From positions 1 to 43,193 of IMG/VR virus record IMGVR_UViG_3300046757_000384: a stretch of DNA of 43,193 nt, one strand, 5' to 3'. The notes beneath the pieces were generated by a model. The model ran no database searches, had not been told where the DNA came from, and was given only the letters and a program-made list of their open reading frames with translations. Position 1 is the stretch's first letter. Each line of letters opens with the position of its first letter. The translations under genes were made by a program, and so were the position numbers. Shown piece after piece: positions 15,153 through 22,348 of the stretch. Source of the DNA: a virus.

Positions 15153-16324
15153 GATGGTCAGAGTTTAAAGTATTAAAAGAAACCTGGTTCTGTCAAAAGT
15201 GTTACACCGAGCCTTGCATCTGCAAGGACAAAGACAGAGACACAGGTAATCAACTCACAGAAGCTAAGGTAGGTAGAGAATATCAACACCTAGAGGATCT
15301 TGTATTTGTTAAAGGTTCAGCTGGAGCATTAGAAGCTGCTGACATCTTAGAAAAGATGGGCAGTGACTCAGGCGATATCGCAATCAAATGGGACGGCAAC
15401 CCTACTATCTATTGGGGGCGCGAGCCAGATGGAGAGTTTGTACTTGTTGGCAAGAACGGCTGGGGCCGTAATAAATCAACAAGCGCAGAGAATCTTATGA
15501 ATTTTATTAGAAGCTCAGGCAAAGGTGTAGAAGAAGAGCCTTGGCGCGAAGACTTTAGTGAAGAGATGGCAGAAGTTTTTAACATAATGAAAGCAGCTAC
15601 ACCTCCAAACTTTAGAGGATATGTATACGGTGATTTGTTATACAGTCCACGTAAACCCTTTACTGTAACTAAAGGTGCAGTAGAGTTTGAACCCAACAAT
15701 GTCAAATACACAGTAGATACAAAGGGCCAACTCGGTGGACGCATAGCGAATTCAAAAGTTGGTGTAGTAGTTCACACAAAATTTGACAGTTGGGGGAGCA
15801 AACAAGGCACTCCTATTAAGGATGTAAAAGAACTTAACTCGCAAGATGCAGTGGTGTTAGGACAAACTTATGTTACACACCAACCAAAAGTAGATACAAA
15901 AGAAGTAAAAAGTATTAGAGCCTACGCAGAAAAAAATGCACAAGCAATTGATCAATTCTTAGCAGGTGAAAAAGGTTTAAGTAATCCTGCAGGAATTATA
16001 TATACATATATGAATCACATGACTCGAACACAACAAATAAAAAATATAGAGTCAGGCTTTTTTGATTGGCTCAAAACATCAAAAGTAAGTCAAGGACAGC
16101 AGCAAAGATTAGCAGCAATGAGTCAAAGTAATCCTAAAGCACTACCTGCTATTTTTAATCTTGTAAAACAAATTATGTCTGCTAAAGATCATATCATAGA
16201 TCAATTAGACGATGCTGATGCAGACGTTAAGGCAACAACAAAAGGCGAGAAGGGTGGCGAAGGTTACGTGGCTCTTGGAAGTAAAACTAAACTAGTACCA
16301 CGTACTAGATGGCAACCAAATTAA
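15149..16324 (+). CDS. Ligase-superfamily-like protein (KxDG motif), 391 aa
   Basis: Residues about 80-83 read K-W-D-G inside IAIKWDGNPTIYWG, the covalent-nucleotide motif I of DNA/RNA ligases and capping enzymes. FRGYVYGDLLYSP (about 151-163) could be motif III/IIIa and VGVVVHTKF (about 203-211) motif IV. I recall related T4-like marine phage proteins of unknown function (DUF6267-like). The N-terminus has four Cys (CQKCYTEPCIC), a possible zinc site, followed by NQLTEAKVG, a candidate prohead-protease site. Ligase activity is inferred only. Confidence 0.6.
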   Translation: MRWSEFKVLKETWFCQKCYTEPCICKDKDRDTGNQLTEAKVGREYQHLEDLVFVKGSAGALEAADILEKMGSDSGDIAIKWDGNPTIYWGREPDGEFVLVGKNGWGRNKSTSAENLMNFIRSSGKGVEEEPWREDFSEEMAEVFNIMKAATPPNFRGYVYGDLLYSPRKPFTVTKGAVEFEPNNVKYTVDTKGQLGGRIANSKVGVVVHTKFDSWGSKQGTPIKDVKELNSQDAVVLGQTYVTHQPKVDTKEVKSIRAYAEKNAQAIDQFLAGEKGLSNPAGIIYTYMNHMTRTQQIKNIESGFFDWLKTSKVSQGQQQRLAAMSQSNPKALPAIFNLVKQIMSAKDHIIDQLDDADADVKATTKGEKGGEGYVALGSKTKLVPRTRWQPN

Positions 16325-16345
16325 AAACAACCAAAGGAAATAGAT

Positions 16346-16753
16346 ATGAAGATCAATGAAGTAACAGAAGGTCCAAGAAGTTCAATTTACGACCCTAATG
16401 CAGAAAAGTTAGCCGGCGTTCGTAGACTTGGACAACAGATTACAAACGCACTAGAACCAAAGTCTGGTGTAAAATGGCCAGATGATGAAGTATGGAACAA
16501 AGCAAGTATGCTAGGAACTATGCTATCTGAATTACCAGATGGACAAGCAAAGACTCCAGGTGAAGCTCTTAAGAAAGCCGGTGTATCTAAAGATGAATTA
16601 GATGACATTATGGCTAAAGCTAAACAAGCCCGTAAAGTTGCTATGCCCGACCCTGAACCGTCAGCAGATCCAGAAGATGATGACGAGTTAGATGACAAAG
16701 GTCCAAGCGATGACGAGATTGATCGCGATGCAAAAATGTATGCTAAAGGCTAA
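16346..16753 (+). CDS. Hypothetical protein with MKINEVTEG N-terminus, 135 aa
   Basis: It starts MKINEVTEGPRSS, with V-T-E next to G as a possible prohead cut site. The middle is helical (DDIMAKAKQARKVAM) and the C-terminus is an acidic disordered tail (DPEDDDELDDKG). SD AAAGGAAA precedes the ATG. No family is recognised; acid-rich tails occur in scaffold and core proteins. It is spaced two bases from the next gene. Confidence 0.55.
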   Translation: MKINEVTEGPRSSIYDPNAEKLAGVRRLGQQITNALEPKSGVKWPDDEVWNKASMLGTMLSELPDGQAKTPGEALKKAGVSKDELDDIMAKAKQARKVAMPDPEPSADPEDDDELDDKGPSDDEIDRDAKMYAKG

Positions 16754-16755
16754 TA

Positions 16756-17697
16756 ATGTCTGAAAAGTATACAGCAGCACAGTGGGCAGAGATTGAAGGT
16801 GGTCATGAAATGACTCCCGACTCTGAAGTTGCATTTTCTTTCTTAAAAGACTTGCACGAGTCACGCATGACCAAAGACAATGGCAGCTCACAACGTCTAA
16901 CGTATACTGACTGTGGCGAACGTATGTACCTTATGCTTTTAGTATTTGAAACAATGCGCAACTATCCAGACTTTAAAGGATATGTACAACGATACGCAAA
17001 GAAAACTATTGGCTTTGATCTTTATAAATTTTATCGTATAATGGGCACTGACCTATATAACTTTATCTATTTCCTAGTAGGGGATGATAGTGCTCAAGAT
17101 AAACTTAAAGATCCGGACAAGGCTAAACTTCTTAAGAAGAATACTAAGCTACCAATTGCAGCTATTAATAGATACCTTCGGGCATTAGCGCAAGGAGCTA
17201 ATCCTATAACTCCTGGAAAGATGTTAATGGCAATCGAAGGCGCACTTAACATATCTAATACAGATTACAAAGCAATACGTAGGAATATAGCTAACTTTCC
17301 TCGTTTAACTAAAGCAGAAAAGCGTCTAGTATCAACACGTTTAATATTTGCTGTTAGGGCTAAACTAAGAAACTCAGATATAATTGAAGACTTTGAAAAG
17401 TTTGCAGCAGTTAAAGACCTAGAGAAAGCAAGTGTTATAGATCCAGAACCAACTGTATCTACACCTGATATTGCAACTACAGGTGATGAATTAGCACTAT
17501 ATCGTTATCTAGTTGGCACAGGTAATTTAGCATTGACTAAGAAGTTTTTAGAGCAAGCTAAGAACAATAAAGCAGCATCTGCAAGCATGATTCAAGCATA
17601 CATGCCAGCAATTAAAGCAATAGATGACATTGTACAAGGCGGCCCTGCGTTTGTACAACAGCTAAGAGCCCTTCAACAACGAGCTAAAAAACGCTAA
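16756..17697 (+). CDS. Hypothetical T4-like phage protein, 313 aa
   Basis: An alpha-helical soluble protein with no Cys-rich or catalytic motifs. The N-terminal part (YTDCGERMYLMLLVFETM) and the Ala/Lys-rich C-terminus (FVQQLRALQQRAKKR) suggest helical repeats. It ends the operon that begins at 14042. The position among head-related genes suggests a virion or assembly role, but nothing in the sequence proves it. Confidence 0.55.
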   Translation: MSEKYTAAQWAEIEGGHEMTPDSEVAFSFLKDLHESRMTKDNGSSQRLTYTDCGERMYLMLLVFETMRNYPDFKGYVQRYAKKTIGFDLYKFYRIMGTDLYNFIYFLVGDDSAQDKLKDPDKAKLLKKNTKLPIAAINRYLRALAQGANPITPGKMLMAIEGALNISNTDYKAIRRNIANFPRLTKAEKRLVSTRLIFAVRAKLRNSDIIEDFEKFAAVKDLEKASVIDPEPTVSTPDIATTGDELALYRYLVGTGNLALTKKFLEQAKNNKAASASMIQAYMPAIKAIDDIVQGGPAFVQQLRALQQRAKKR

Positions 17698-17711
17698 TAT
17701 AACCACAAAAA

Positions 17712-17780
17712 TCTCCTAAATTGATAAATACTTTATACAAGTTAGAAGAGGTCTAACTTGCCATTAGAGAATCTAGGAGA
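17712..17780 (+). promoter_or_regulatory. Leader with SD-sequestering helix and late-start hairpin
   Basis: TCTCCTA (17712-17718) is the exact complement of TAGGAGA (17774-17780), the SD of the gene at 17787. Between them is the 8-bp hairpin AAGTTAGA/TCTAACTT (17739-17759). The late promoter lies after TCTCCTA, so late transcripts lack the masking strand whereas read-through RNA contains it. T4 genes e and soc use this arrangement. Confidence 0.55.
17723..17730 (+). promoter_or_regulatory. T4-type late promoter
   Basis: GATAAATA, predicted start 17736, three bases before the 8-bp hairpin. The late mRNA would therefore begin with a stabilising stem. Confidence 0.65.
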
Positions 17781-17786
17781 AATAAA

Positions 17787-18101
17787 ATGGCAGCAGTAAC
17801 TAAAGTAAACGGCGTAAATGTAATCGAAGGTAACGGACTAGGTCCAGTAACACGTATTATCTCGCTTTCAAAAACAGCAATCACAACAACAGCAATTGCA
17901 GATCTTAACGCAGTAGTAGAAGCAATGACAGCTGGCGGCGTTGCAGGTACAGACGATGCAGTAACAATTGCAGGCGTTGATCACACATCAGCAGACGTTG
18001 CACACGTTGCAGTACAAGGCACAGGCGTATTAACACCTGGCGCAGCATACCGCGGTGTAACAGGCGTAACAGCAGCATTAGTAGCAACGTTTGAAGACTA
18101 A
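17787..18101 (+). CDS. Small, probably abundant virion protein, 104 aa
   Basis: A Val/Ala/Thr/Gly-rich beta protein without charged clusters (MAAVTKVNGVNVIEGNGLG; then repeated short strands such as VTIAGVDHTSADVAHVAV). It is monocistronic with a strong late promoter, a 5' stem, a good SD and its own terminator, the pattern of a highly expressed structural protein such as a head-decoration protein. Its sequence does not identify a family. Confidence 0.6.
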   Translation: MAAVTKVNGVNVIEGNGLGPVTRIISLSKTAITTTAIADLNAVVEAMTAGGVAGTDDAVTIAGVDHTSADVAHVAVQGTGVLTPGAAYRGVTGVTAALVATFED

Positions 18102-18147
18102 ATCCTAACTACCTTAGGTATCGTGAAACGCGGACAGGCGTCACACA

Positions 18148-18178
18148 AAGAGCTCACATTTATGTGGGCTCTTTTTTT
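18148..18178 (+). terminator. Intrinsic terminator
   Basis: AAGAGCTCACA pairs with TGTGGGCTCTT (one G-T pair) over a 4-base loop, followed by a T-run to 18178. Confidence 0.88.
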
Positions 18179-18195
18179 ATGACCATAAGTATAGT

Positions 18196-18591
18196 ATGCG
18201 CTTTATAATACATACTCTAGTTGACATAACAGAAACCAATAGTCGTCGCGGCGAAGATCTAATAAAGCATAGACAACAACAGAACTATCTTACAGTTATG
18301 CAAACTATTGGATTGAGGGTTAACCCAACATATGTTATGCCACCGGAAACTATTAAAGAAATACCTTCTAAATTAGGACTAGGCAAAGTATATAAAACAA
18401 AACAAACTGTATGGAAATATACGTTTGATGTAGAGTATGAAGCAGCATTAGATATAGAAACACTTGAAAACGACTTTGATCTAATACCTATTATTGGAGG
18501 ATTACAAGAAAGTGTTGTTTTAGAAATACCTCATTTTATTACCAAAAATCCTGACAAAAACAATATTAATTTTATTATATCGGATAAATAA
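18196..18591 (+). CDS. Hypothetical phage protein, 131 aa
   Basis: A mixed alpha/beta protein (MRFIIHTLVDITETNSRRGE; WKYTFDVEYEAALDIETLEN). No membrane segment or catalytic motif. Similar proteins are, to my recollection, found in T4-like marine phages without a function. It follows the terminator after only 17 bases and has no good SD, so its promoter is unclear. Confidence 0.6.
   Translation: MRFIIHTLVDITETNSRRGEDLIKHRQQQNYLTVMQTIGLRVNPTYVMPPETIKEIPSKLGLGKVYKTKQTVWKYTFDVEYEAALDIETLENDFDLIPIIGGLQESVVLEIPHFITKNPDKNNINFIISDK
18583..18590 (+). promoter_or_regulatory. T4-type late promoter
   Basis: GATAAATA at the end of the preceding gene, predicted start 18596, giving a 94-base leader for the gene at 18690. 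Confidence 0.5.
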
Positions 18592-18689
18592 AACTGTAAC
18601 AGAAATAATAATACACTTTTTAGGCATTCAAACTAACACATTATAAAAGGCCAACTACGAGTTTACTTTAACCATACATGGAGTTATGA

Positions 18690-18929
18690 ATGCCAACAGC
18701 ACCGACAACAGATTTAGAAAAAACAAGCCTTGAAGCACACGTTGATCTGTGCGCCTTACGTTACGCTAACCTCGACAACCGACTATCTACAGTCGAAGGT
18801 ACCCTCAAAGAAATACATCAAGACATCAAAGTTGGACAAACATCAGTTACTAAAGTACTAGTAGGTACAGCAGGAACAGTTGTTGCAGGATTACTATCCA
18901 CAGTAGTTGTCATATTAATGAAATTCTAA
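18690..18929 (+). CDS. Coiled-coil protein with C-terminal membrane anchor, holin-like, 79 aa
   Basis: An N-terminal soluble helix (YANLDNRLSTVEGTLKEIHQ) is followed by one C-terminal membrane segment (VLVGTAGTVVAGLLSTVVVI) ending in KF. This layout resembles XhlA-type holin accessory proteins. GGAG lies five to eight bases before the ATG. A role in lysis is possible; an anchored virion or envelope protein is an alternative. Confidence 0.5.
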   Translation: MPTAPTTDLEKTSLEAHVDLCALRYANLDNRLSTVEGTLKEIHQDIKVGQTSVTKVLVGTAGTVVAGLLSTVVVILMKF

Positions 18930-18938
18930 TCCGCTCAC

Positions 18939-18946
18939 GATAAATA
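18939..18946 (+). promoter_or_regulatory. T4-type late promoter, leaderless position
   Basis: GATAAATA ends at 18946, exactly six bases before the A of ATG 18952. No SD is present. Confidence 0.6.
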
Positions 18947-18951
18947 ACTAT

Positions 18952-19248
18952 ATGTTATTACGTGAGTTTTTTATTGATCAAAATGAACAGGACCTCGATG
19001 AAGGTCAAACTTGGGCACGTTCTGGAAAGAAGGTAGTTCGCAAGTACCGTTGTACTGGCGGCCCACGCAAGAATCGAATTGTATCAAAAATGGCACAATG
19101 TTTTGCTGCTCCTGACATAAAGAAAAGAATGACTCTTAAAAAGACTAAAGCAAGACTAGGCGGAAGAATGGCACGTAAAGCACGTAAAACAAAACGTATT
19201 AATCCAGCAAGTAAAAGAGTACAAGCTCTAAATAAAAGGAGACGCTAA
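18952..19248 (+). CDS. Highly basic internal head protein candidate, 98 aa
   Basis: The N-terminal 17 residues are acidic and hydrophobic (MLLREFFIDQNEQDLDE), followed by a strongly basic body with more than 30 Lys/Arg (VRKYRCTGGPRKNRIVSK; ending in KRRR). L-D-E/G at residues 15-18 fits a T4 gp21-type cut site, and REFFID resembles QEFIAE of the T4 internal-protein signal. The body could bind packaged DNA. It is a paralogue of the next gene, sharing an RKYRCT-GPRK block. It ends by TAATG overlap. Confidence 0.65.
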   Translation: MLLREFFIDQNEQDLDEGQTWARSGKKVVRKYRCTGGPRKNRIVSKMAQCFAAPDIKKRMTLKKTKARLGGRMARKARKTKRINPASKRVQALNKRRR

Positions 19249-19592
19249 TGCAACTCCGAGAGCTCTTTATTGAAGTGGATGAAGGTGTCGCTACAGTATT
19301 TGGCCACGGGTCAAAGAAGACGCCTAAAAGTGGAACAGGTCATACGTCACGCAAGTACCGTTGTACTAGTGGTCCACGCAAAGGTAGGGTTGTTGCTAAG
19401 GCAGCAACCTGCAATGCTCCAATGAATGTTAAGAAGAGCAATCAATTAAAGAAAACACGTAGATCAAAAGCATCTACTATAGATGTTAAACGTAGTAGAA
19501 CAACTAGAACAAGTCCTACTACAAATAAATTGAAAAGATTAAATACAGGTAGACGTAGGATTAAACCTAGGAAGCGTAGAGGTGCAAGATGA
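19248..19592 (+). CDS. Highly basic internal head protein candidate, paralogue, 114 aa
   Basis: The N-terminus MQLRELFIEVDEGVATVFG again has an acidic/hydrophobic leader and a candidate cut after V-D-E. The body has SRKYRCTSGPRKGRVVAK, nearly identical to its neighbour, and an Arg/Lys-rich C-terminus (RRRIKPRKRRGAR). Two conserved Cys (in YRCT and ATCN) could bind zinc or form a disulfide. Tandem duplication followed by divergence is the simplest origin. Confidence 0.65.
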   Translation: MQLRELFIEVDEGVATVFGHGSKKTPKSGTGHTSRKYRCTSGPRKGRVVAKAATCNAPMNVKKSNQLKKTRRSKASTIDVKRSRTTRTSPTTNKLKRLNTGRRRIKPRKRRGAR

Positions 19593-19843
19593 GAGTAGAT
19601 GAACTAGTAGGAACTCCAGCAGATCAACAAGGTGCCTCAGGCGTATCAGGAGGGCAAATGAAACAACAAATGTCAAAAATGAATGCCCAACAAGCAGGCG
19701 TAGACAATACTATAGGGCAACCTGATCCAAACTCACCAGAAGCTAGAAAAGCTGCACAACAACAAAAGAAACAAATTCAAGCACAAATTAAAGCAACACA
19801 ACAACAGTTGAAACAATTACAATCACAGTTACGAACATTATGA
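19589..19843 (+). CDS. Gln-rich coiled-coil protein with MRVDELV N-terminus, 84 aa
   Basis: Coupled by ATGA to the basic gene upstream and to the next gene downstream. The C-terminal 40 residues are a Gln-rich coiled coil (KKQIQAQIKATQQQLKQL). The N-terminus MRVDELVG matches the shared opening pattern. It is probably a small assembly or core component; no family is recognised. Confidence 0.55.
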   Translation: MRVDELVGTPADQQGASGVSGGQMKQQMSKMNAQQAGVDNTIGQPDPNSPEARKAAQQQKKQIQAQIKATQQQLKQLQSQLRTL

Positions 19844-20055
19844 AGTTAAATGAACTTATAAAAACCTTTGATGTTAAAGTTTACATGACTAATGAAGAAC
19901 GTGAACTTTTGGAAGCATTAGACGACAGTCGGCCTCGACCCCTAACGTCTTTTCCAGAACGCGAGCAAGTCATAATTAATAATCTCATTCGTAAAAGTGT
20001 AATAAGTAAAGTTCTATACAACGGATCTGTTATGGTGTTGCCAAATGTACTCTGA
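19840..20055 (+). CDS. Hypothetical phage protein with MKLNELI N-terminus, 71 aa
   Basis: Overlaps the previous gene (ATGA) and the next by 11 bases. The body TNEERELLEALDDSRPRPLT and VIINNLIRKSVISKVLYNG looks like a small helical domain. No family or function is recognised beyond its place in the head-gene operon. Confidence 0.55.
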   Translation: MKLNELIKTFDVKVYMTNEERELLEALDDSRPRPLTSFPEREQVIINNLIRKSVISKVLYNGSVMVLPNVL

Positions 20056-20467
20056 AAAAATAATAAAAGATTTAGATGAGATTGTAAACAAGGGTCTCGA
20101 AGACGTTGCCATTCCTTATGCAAAAGGAAATAGTATAAGAATTAAACACATCGTAATTCGCAAGAGTCGCAATGGGTATTTGATATATAATGCAAAGGAT
20201 AACGTACAAGTTACACGCACAGTATTTAAATCTACAGCAATTGCAATAGCAAAGAACCTTGCAAGTAACAACGATGTACTTGATAAAGTTATAAAGATTG
20301 ATAATGATATGGCAAAACATTATAATGATGCGGTATTTTTTAAACATATTATAAAAACAAGCAAAGATCAGTCTAAAATACAAATAAGAGAGAACAGATT
20401 AGACATTGCACTTGAAGAATCTTCAAAACTAAGAAACAGTTTAGATAGATTTATTTTTGGACAATGA
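20045..20467 (+). CDS. Hypothetical T4-like phage protein, 140 aa
   Basis: A mixed-charge helical protein (MYSEKIIKDLDEIVNKGLED; C-terminal IRENRLDIALEESSKLRNSL). I recall the general pattern from T4-like marine phages just upstream of the scaffold-like protein. It lacks enzyme motifs. It ends in the late promoter of the next gene. Confidence 0.55.
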   Translation: MYSEKIIKDLDEIVNKGLEDVAIPYAKGNSIRIKHIVIRKSRNGYLIYNAKDNVQVTRTVFKSTAIAIAKNLASNNDVLDKVIKIDNDMAKHYNDAVFFKHIIKTSKDQSKIQIRENRLDIALEESSKLRNSLDRFIFGQ

Positions 20468-20473
20468 TAAATA
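20466..20473 (+). promoter_or_regulatory. T4-type late promoter
   Basis: GATAAATA overlaps the preceding stop, predicted start 20479. This supports ATG 20508 as the start of the next gene, since the in-frame codon at 20457 would not be in the late RNA. Confidence 0.6.
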
Positions 20474-20507
20474 TAAGTATATAAAACATTCATCTAGGAA
20501 AGAATCA

Positions 20508-21251
20508 ATGAACATTAGAGAATTTAGCAAACCAGTAACATCAAAGACACTCAACGAGAGTCTTGCACAACGCTTTGGCACAAAGATTGATGTCGAGCAG
20601 TTTACAACTGAGCAACTACAAGATGCTCGTAATAAAATAAGAACAACGCTTAGTCAAGTAGAAACTACTGAAAGCTATGACGGCGTTCAGACAAATGAGT
20701 ATTCAAAAAACAAATTATTCCTAGATGTTTTAAATGCTGCACTTTCTGAACGTGACGATGTTGCTGTTGCAATTGACGAAGCAATTGAATCTCTTAACGA
20801 AGGTGAAGAAGATAAAGCAGAGCTTGTTATGGCAGCAAAAGATATGGTCGACCGTGTTACTGGTTGGATGGAAGACACAGCTGAAATGCAAACTGAATCA
20901 ATGTTAGAATTAGCAGATGCTATCCGTGATGAAATGGGTAGTGAAGCAAGTGAAACATTTACTTCTACAGTTAAGCCTGCGCTTGAAGCAATGTATGCAG
21001 CAATGGAAAGCACACGAGGTTCATTAACATCAGGTGTTGGTCAACTAACAGGCGAAGCTGAGCCAATGGACACAATGGGTGCAGATGATATGGACATGGA
21101 TATGGACATGGAGCCAACTGACGACATGGACGCTCCTGCAGATGACATGGACATGGACGACGAATTTGGTGCAGCAGATCCAGCAGCTGGCGGCGAAGAA
21201 GAAGCTGGCAGAGAAAAGCGTGAGAGCGTAGACCATTCAAAAAAAAAGTAA
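20508..21251 (+). CDS. Putative prohead core/scaffold protein, 247 aa
   Basis: It begins MNIREFSKPVTSKTLNESLA, with L-N-E/S as a possible prohead cut. The middle (about 40-180) is helical and acidic (DDVAVAIDEAIESLNEGEED). The C-terminal part is a low-complexity Asp/Met region, then EEEAGREKRESVDHSKKK and a stop. Length, acidity and position suit a T4 core protein (gp22- or gp67-like), which is inference. The stop follows a run of nine A containing A-AAA-AAG, so a fraction of ribosomes may shift to the -1 frame and add about 107 residues. SD AGGAAA precedes ATG 20508. Confidence 0.6.
   Translation: MNIREFSKPVTSKTLNESLAQRFGTKIDVEQFTTEQLQDARNKIRTTLSQVETTESYDGVQTNEYSKNKLFLDVLNAALSERDDVAVAIDEAIESLNEGEEDKAELVMAAKDMVDRVTGWMEDTAEMQTESMLELADAIRDEMGSEASETFTSTVKPALEAMYAAMESTRGSLTSGVGQLTGEAEPMDTMGADDMDMDMDMEPTDDMDAPADDMDMDDEFGAADPAAGGEEEAGREKRESVDHSKKK
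21087..21160 (+). repeat. Low-complexity GATATGGACATG-type coding repeat
   Basis: A short tandem array of GACATGGA-like units encodes the DMDMDM-type acidic/methionine stretch of the scaffold candidate. It could vary in unit number between related phages. Confidence 0.6.
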
Positions 21252-21321
21252 ATGAAGGTGTAGATTCAGACTACATTTATCGTTTATTACGTCAACAAAA
21301 AGCGGCCGGAGTGGCCGCTTT
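21239..21321 (+). promoter_or_regulatory. Candidate -1 ribosomal frameshift site
   Basis: Nine A (21239-21247) and then G form the in-frame heptamer A-AAA-AAG (21242-21248), the slippery sequence of bacterial dnaX. The zero-frame stop TAA follows immediately. A 9-bp hairpin AAAGCGGCC/GGCCGCTTT lies at 21299-21321, about 50 bases downstream, which is farther than in dnaX. Confidence 0.5.
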
Positions 21322-21571
21322 ATCTATGATTAAACTAGACAAATTTATGCAGAATCAAGGACGCGGCAGCTTTGACTATGAAACGTTCAAAGCAGCATAT
21401 GATTCTGATCCAAGACTACAACAACTAGTAACTAACTTTGATCAAGAAAAGATTGAGTTCAAACAAAGTGAAGTTGATGATGTTGCAGGAGCAGTGCCAG
21501 GCAATCCAGGACGTCCAAGCGACACAGTGGGAAATATGGCCAAAAATGCGGTTGACTTAACAGATCTTTGA
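21248..21571 (+). CDS. -1 frame extension of the scaffold candidate (about 107 codons)
   Basis: The frame continues openly from the slippery A-run and reads VNEGVDSDYIYRLLRQQKAA, then MIKLDKFMQNQGRGSFDYET and AAYDSDPRLQQL. It looks like true coding sequence, yet the first possible start in frame is GTG 21311, which lies in a hairpin loop without an SD. So this segment is most likely expressed by -1 frameshifting, or one A is missing from the homopolymer. A separate gene with an unusual start is the third option. The C-terminus includes a Pro/Gly linker (GAVPGNPGRPSDTVG). Confidence 0.55.
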   Translation, partial: VNEGVDSDYIYRLLRQQKAAGVAALSMIKLDKFMQNQGRGSFDYETFKAAYDSDPRLQQLVTNFDQEKIEFKQSEVDDVAGAVPGNPGRPSDTVGNMAKNAVDLTDL

Positions 21572-21586
21572 TGTTATACTTGTTGT

Positions 21587-22270
21587 ATGAGCTTAATTAT
21601 AGAGAAGTACAAATACGAACGACTAAAACGTGTTGAAGTAGATGGCAAGCGCCGTTATGCAGCACCAGGTCACCCTCCAGTAGCAAGTGTTACAACTATC
21701 CTCAGCGGAACCAAAGACATGAGTCATCTCATTGCTTGGAAGAAGCGTGTAGGTGAAAAGAAAGCACAAGAGATTGTTACTGAAGCAAGTGGCGTTGGTA
21801 CACGTATGCACAAGTATCTTGAAGACTATGTTGATAATGGTGTATGGACAGAAAGCGCAGGCAGCAATCCATATGCACAGCAAGCATATGAAATGGCATG
21901 TGTTATACGTGACGAAGCTATGGGCGATGTAGATGAAATCTGGGGCAGTGAAGTTCCACTTTATGTTCCTGGTATCTTTGCAGGCACAACTGACTTGGTA
22001 GGACAATACAAAGGCAATCCTTGTATTATGGACTTCAAGCAAACTAACAAGCCTAAGAAGCCTGAATGGGTAGAAGATTATTATCTACAACTTACAGCCT
22101 ATGCACTAGGACACAACGAAGTACACGGCACAGATATACGTGAAGGACATATCTTCATGTGCAGCCGAGACTTACAGTACCAACAGTTTGATCTATGGCC
22201 AGACGAGTTCGCAGAGTGGGAACAAGAATGGTGGAATAGATGCAGACAGTATTATGAGAAACACGGATAA
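21587..22270 (+). CDS. PD-(D/E)XK nuclease (Cas4/RecB-like)
   Basis: A 227-residue protein. The core has FAGTTDLVGQYKGNPCIMDF followed by KQTNK; D in TTDL, D-x-K in MDFKQTN and then YYLQLTAYALGHN (the Q-x3-Y motif) are the diagnostic residues of the RecB/Cas4-type nuclease family. N-terminal helices carry HKYLEDYVDNG. T4-like marine phages often have such an exonuclease; possible roles are recombination, DNA end processing or host DNA breakdown. It lacks the Cys cluster of Cas4. Confidence 0.85.
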   Translation: MSLIIEKYKYERLKRVEVDGKRRYAAPGHPPVASVTTILSGTKDMSHLIAWKKRVGEKKAQEIVTEASGVGTRMHKYLEDYVDNGVWTESAGSNPYAQQAYEMACVIRDEAMGDVDEIWGSEVPLYVPGIFAGTTDLVGQYKGNPCIMDFKQTNKPKKPEWVEDYYLQLTAYALGHNEVHGTDIREGHIFMCSRDLQYQQFDLWPDEFAEWEQEWWNRCRQYYEKHG

Positions 22271-22276
22271 TTAATC

Positions 22277-22284
22277 CCTAAATA
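22277..22284 (+). promoter_or_regulatory. T4-type late promoter
   Basis: CCTAAATA, predicted start 22290. The RNA starts just before AGCAGACT (22294-22301), which is complementary to AGTCTGCT (22341-22348) next to the ATG, so the leader can fold and partly mask the AAGGAG at 22337-22342. Confidence 0.5.
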
Positions 22285-22348
22285 GAAAAATACAGCAGAC
22301 TTACGGTGGTATCATGTGCTGTGACATAAGCAAGTCAAGGAGTCTGCT

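Noticed and set aside
20687-21240. Several minus-strand ORFs opposite the scaffold candidate
   Set aside because: They mirror the low-complexity GAC/ATG coding repeats and have no start signals.
21299-21321. Intrinsic terminator inside the -1 frame extension
   Set aside because: The 9-bp stem is strong but followed only by TATCTATG and lies within an open frame, so it is treated as a possible frameshift or translation element.
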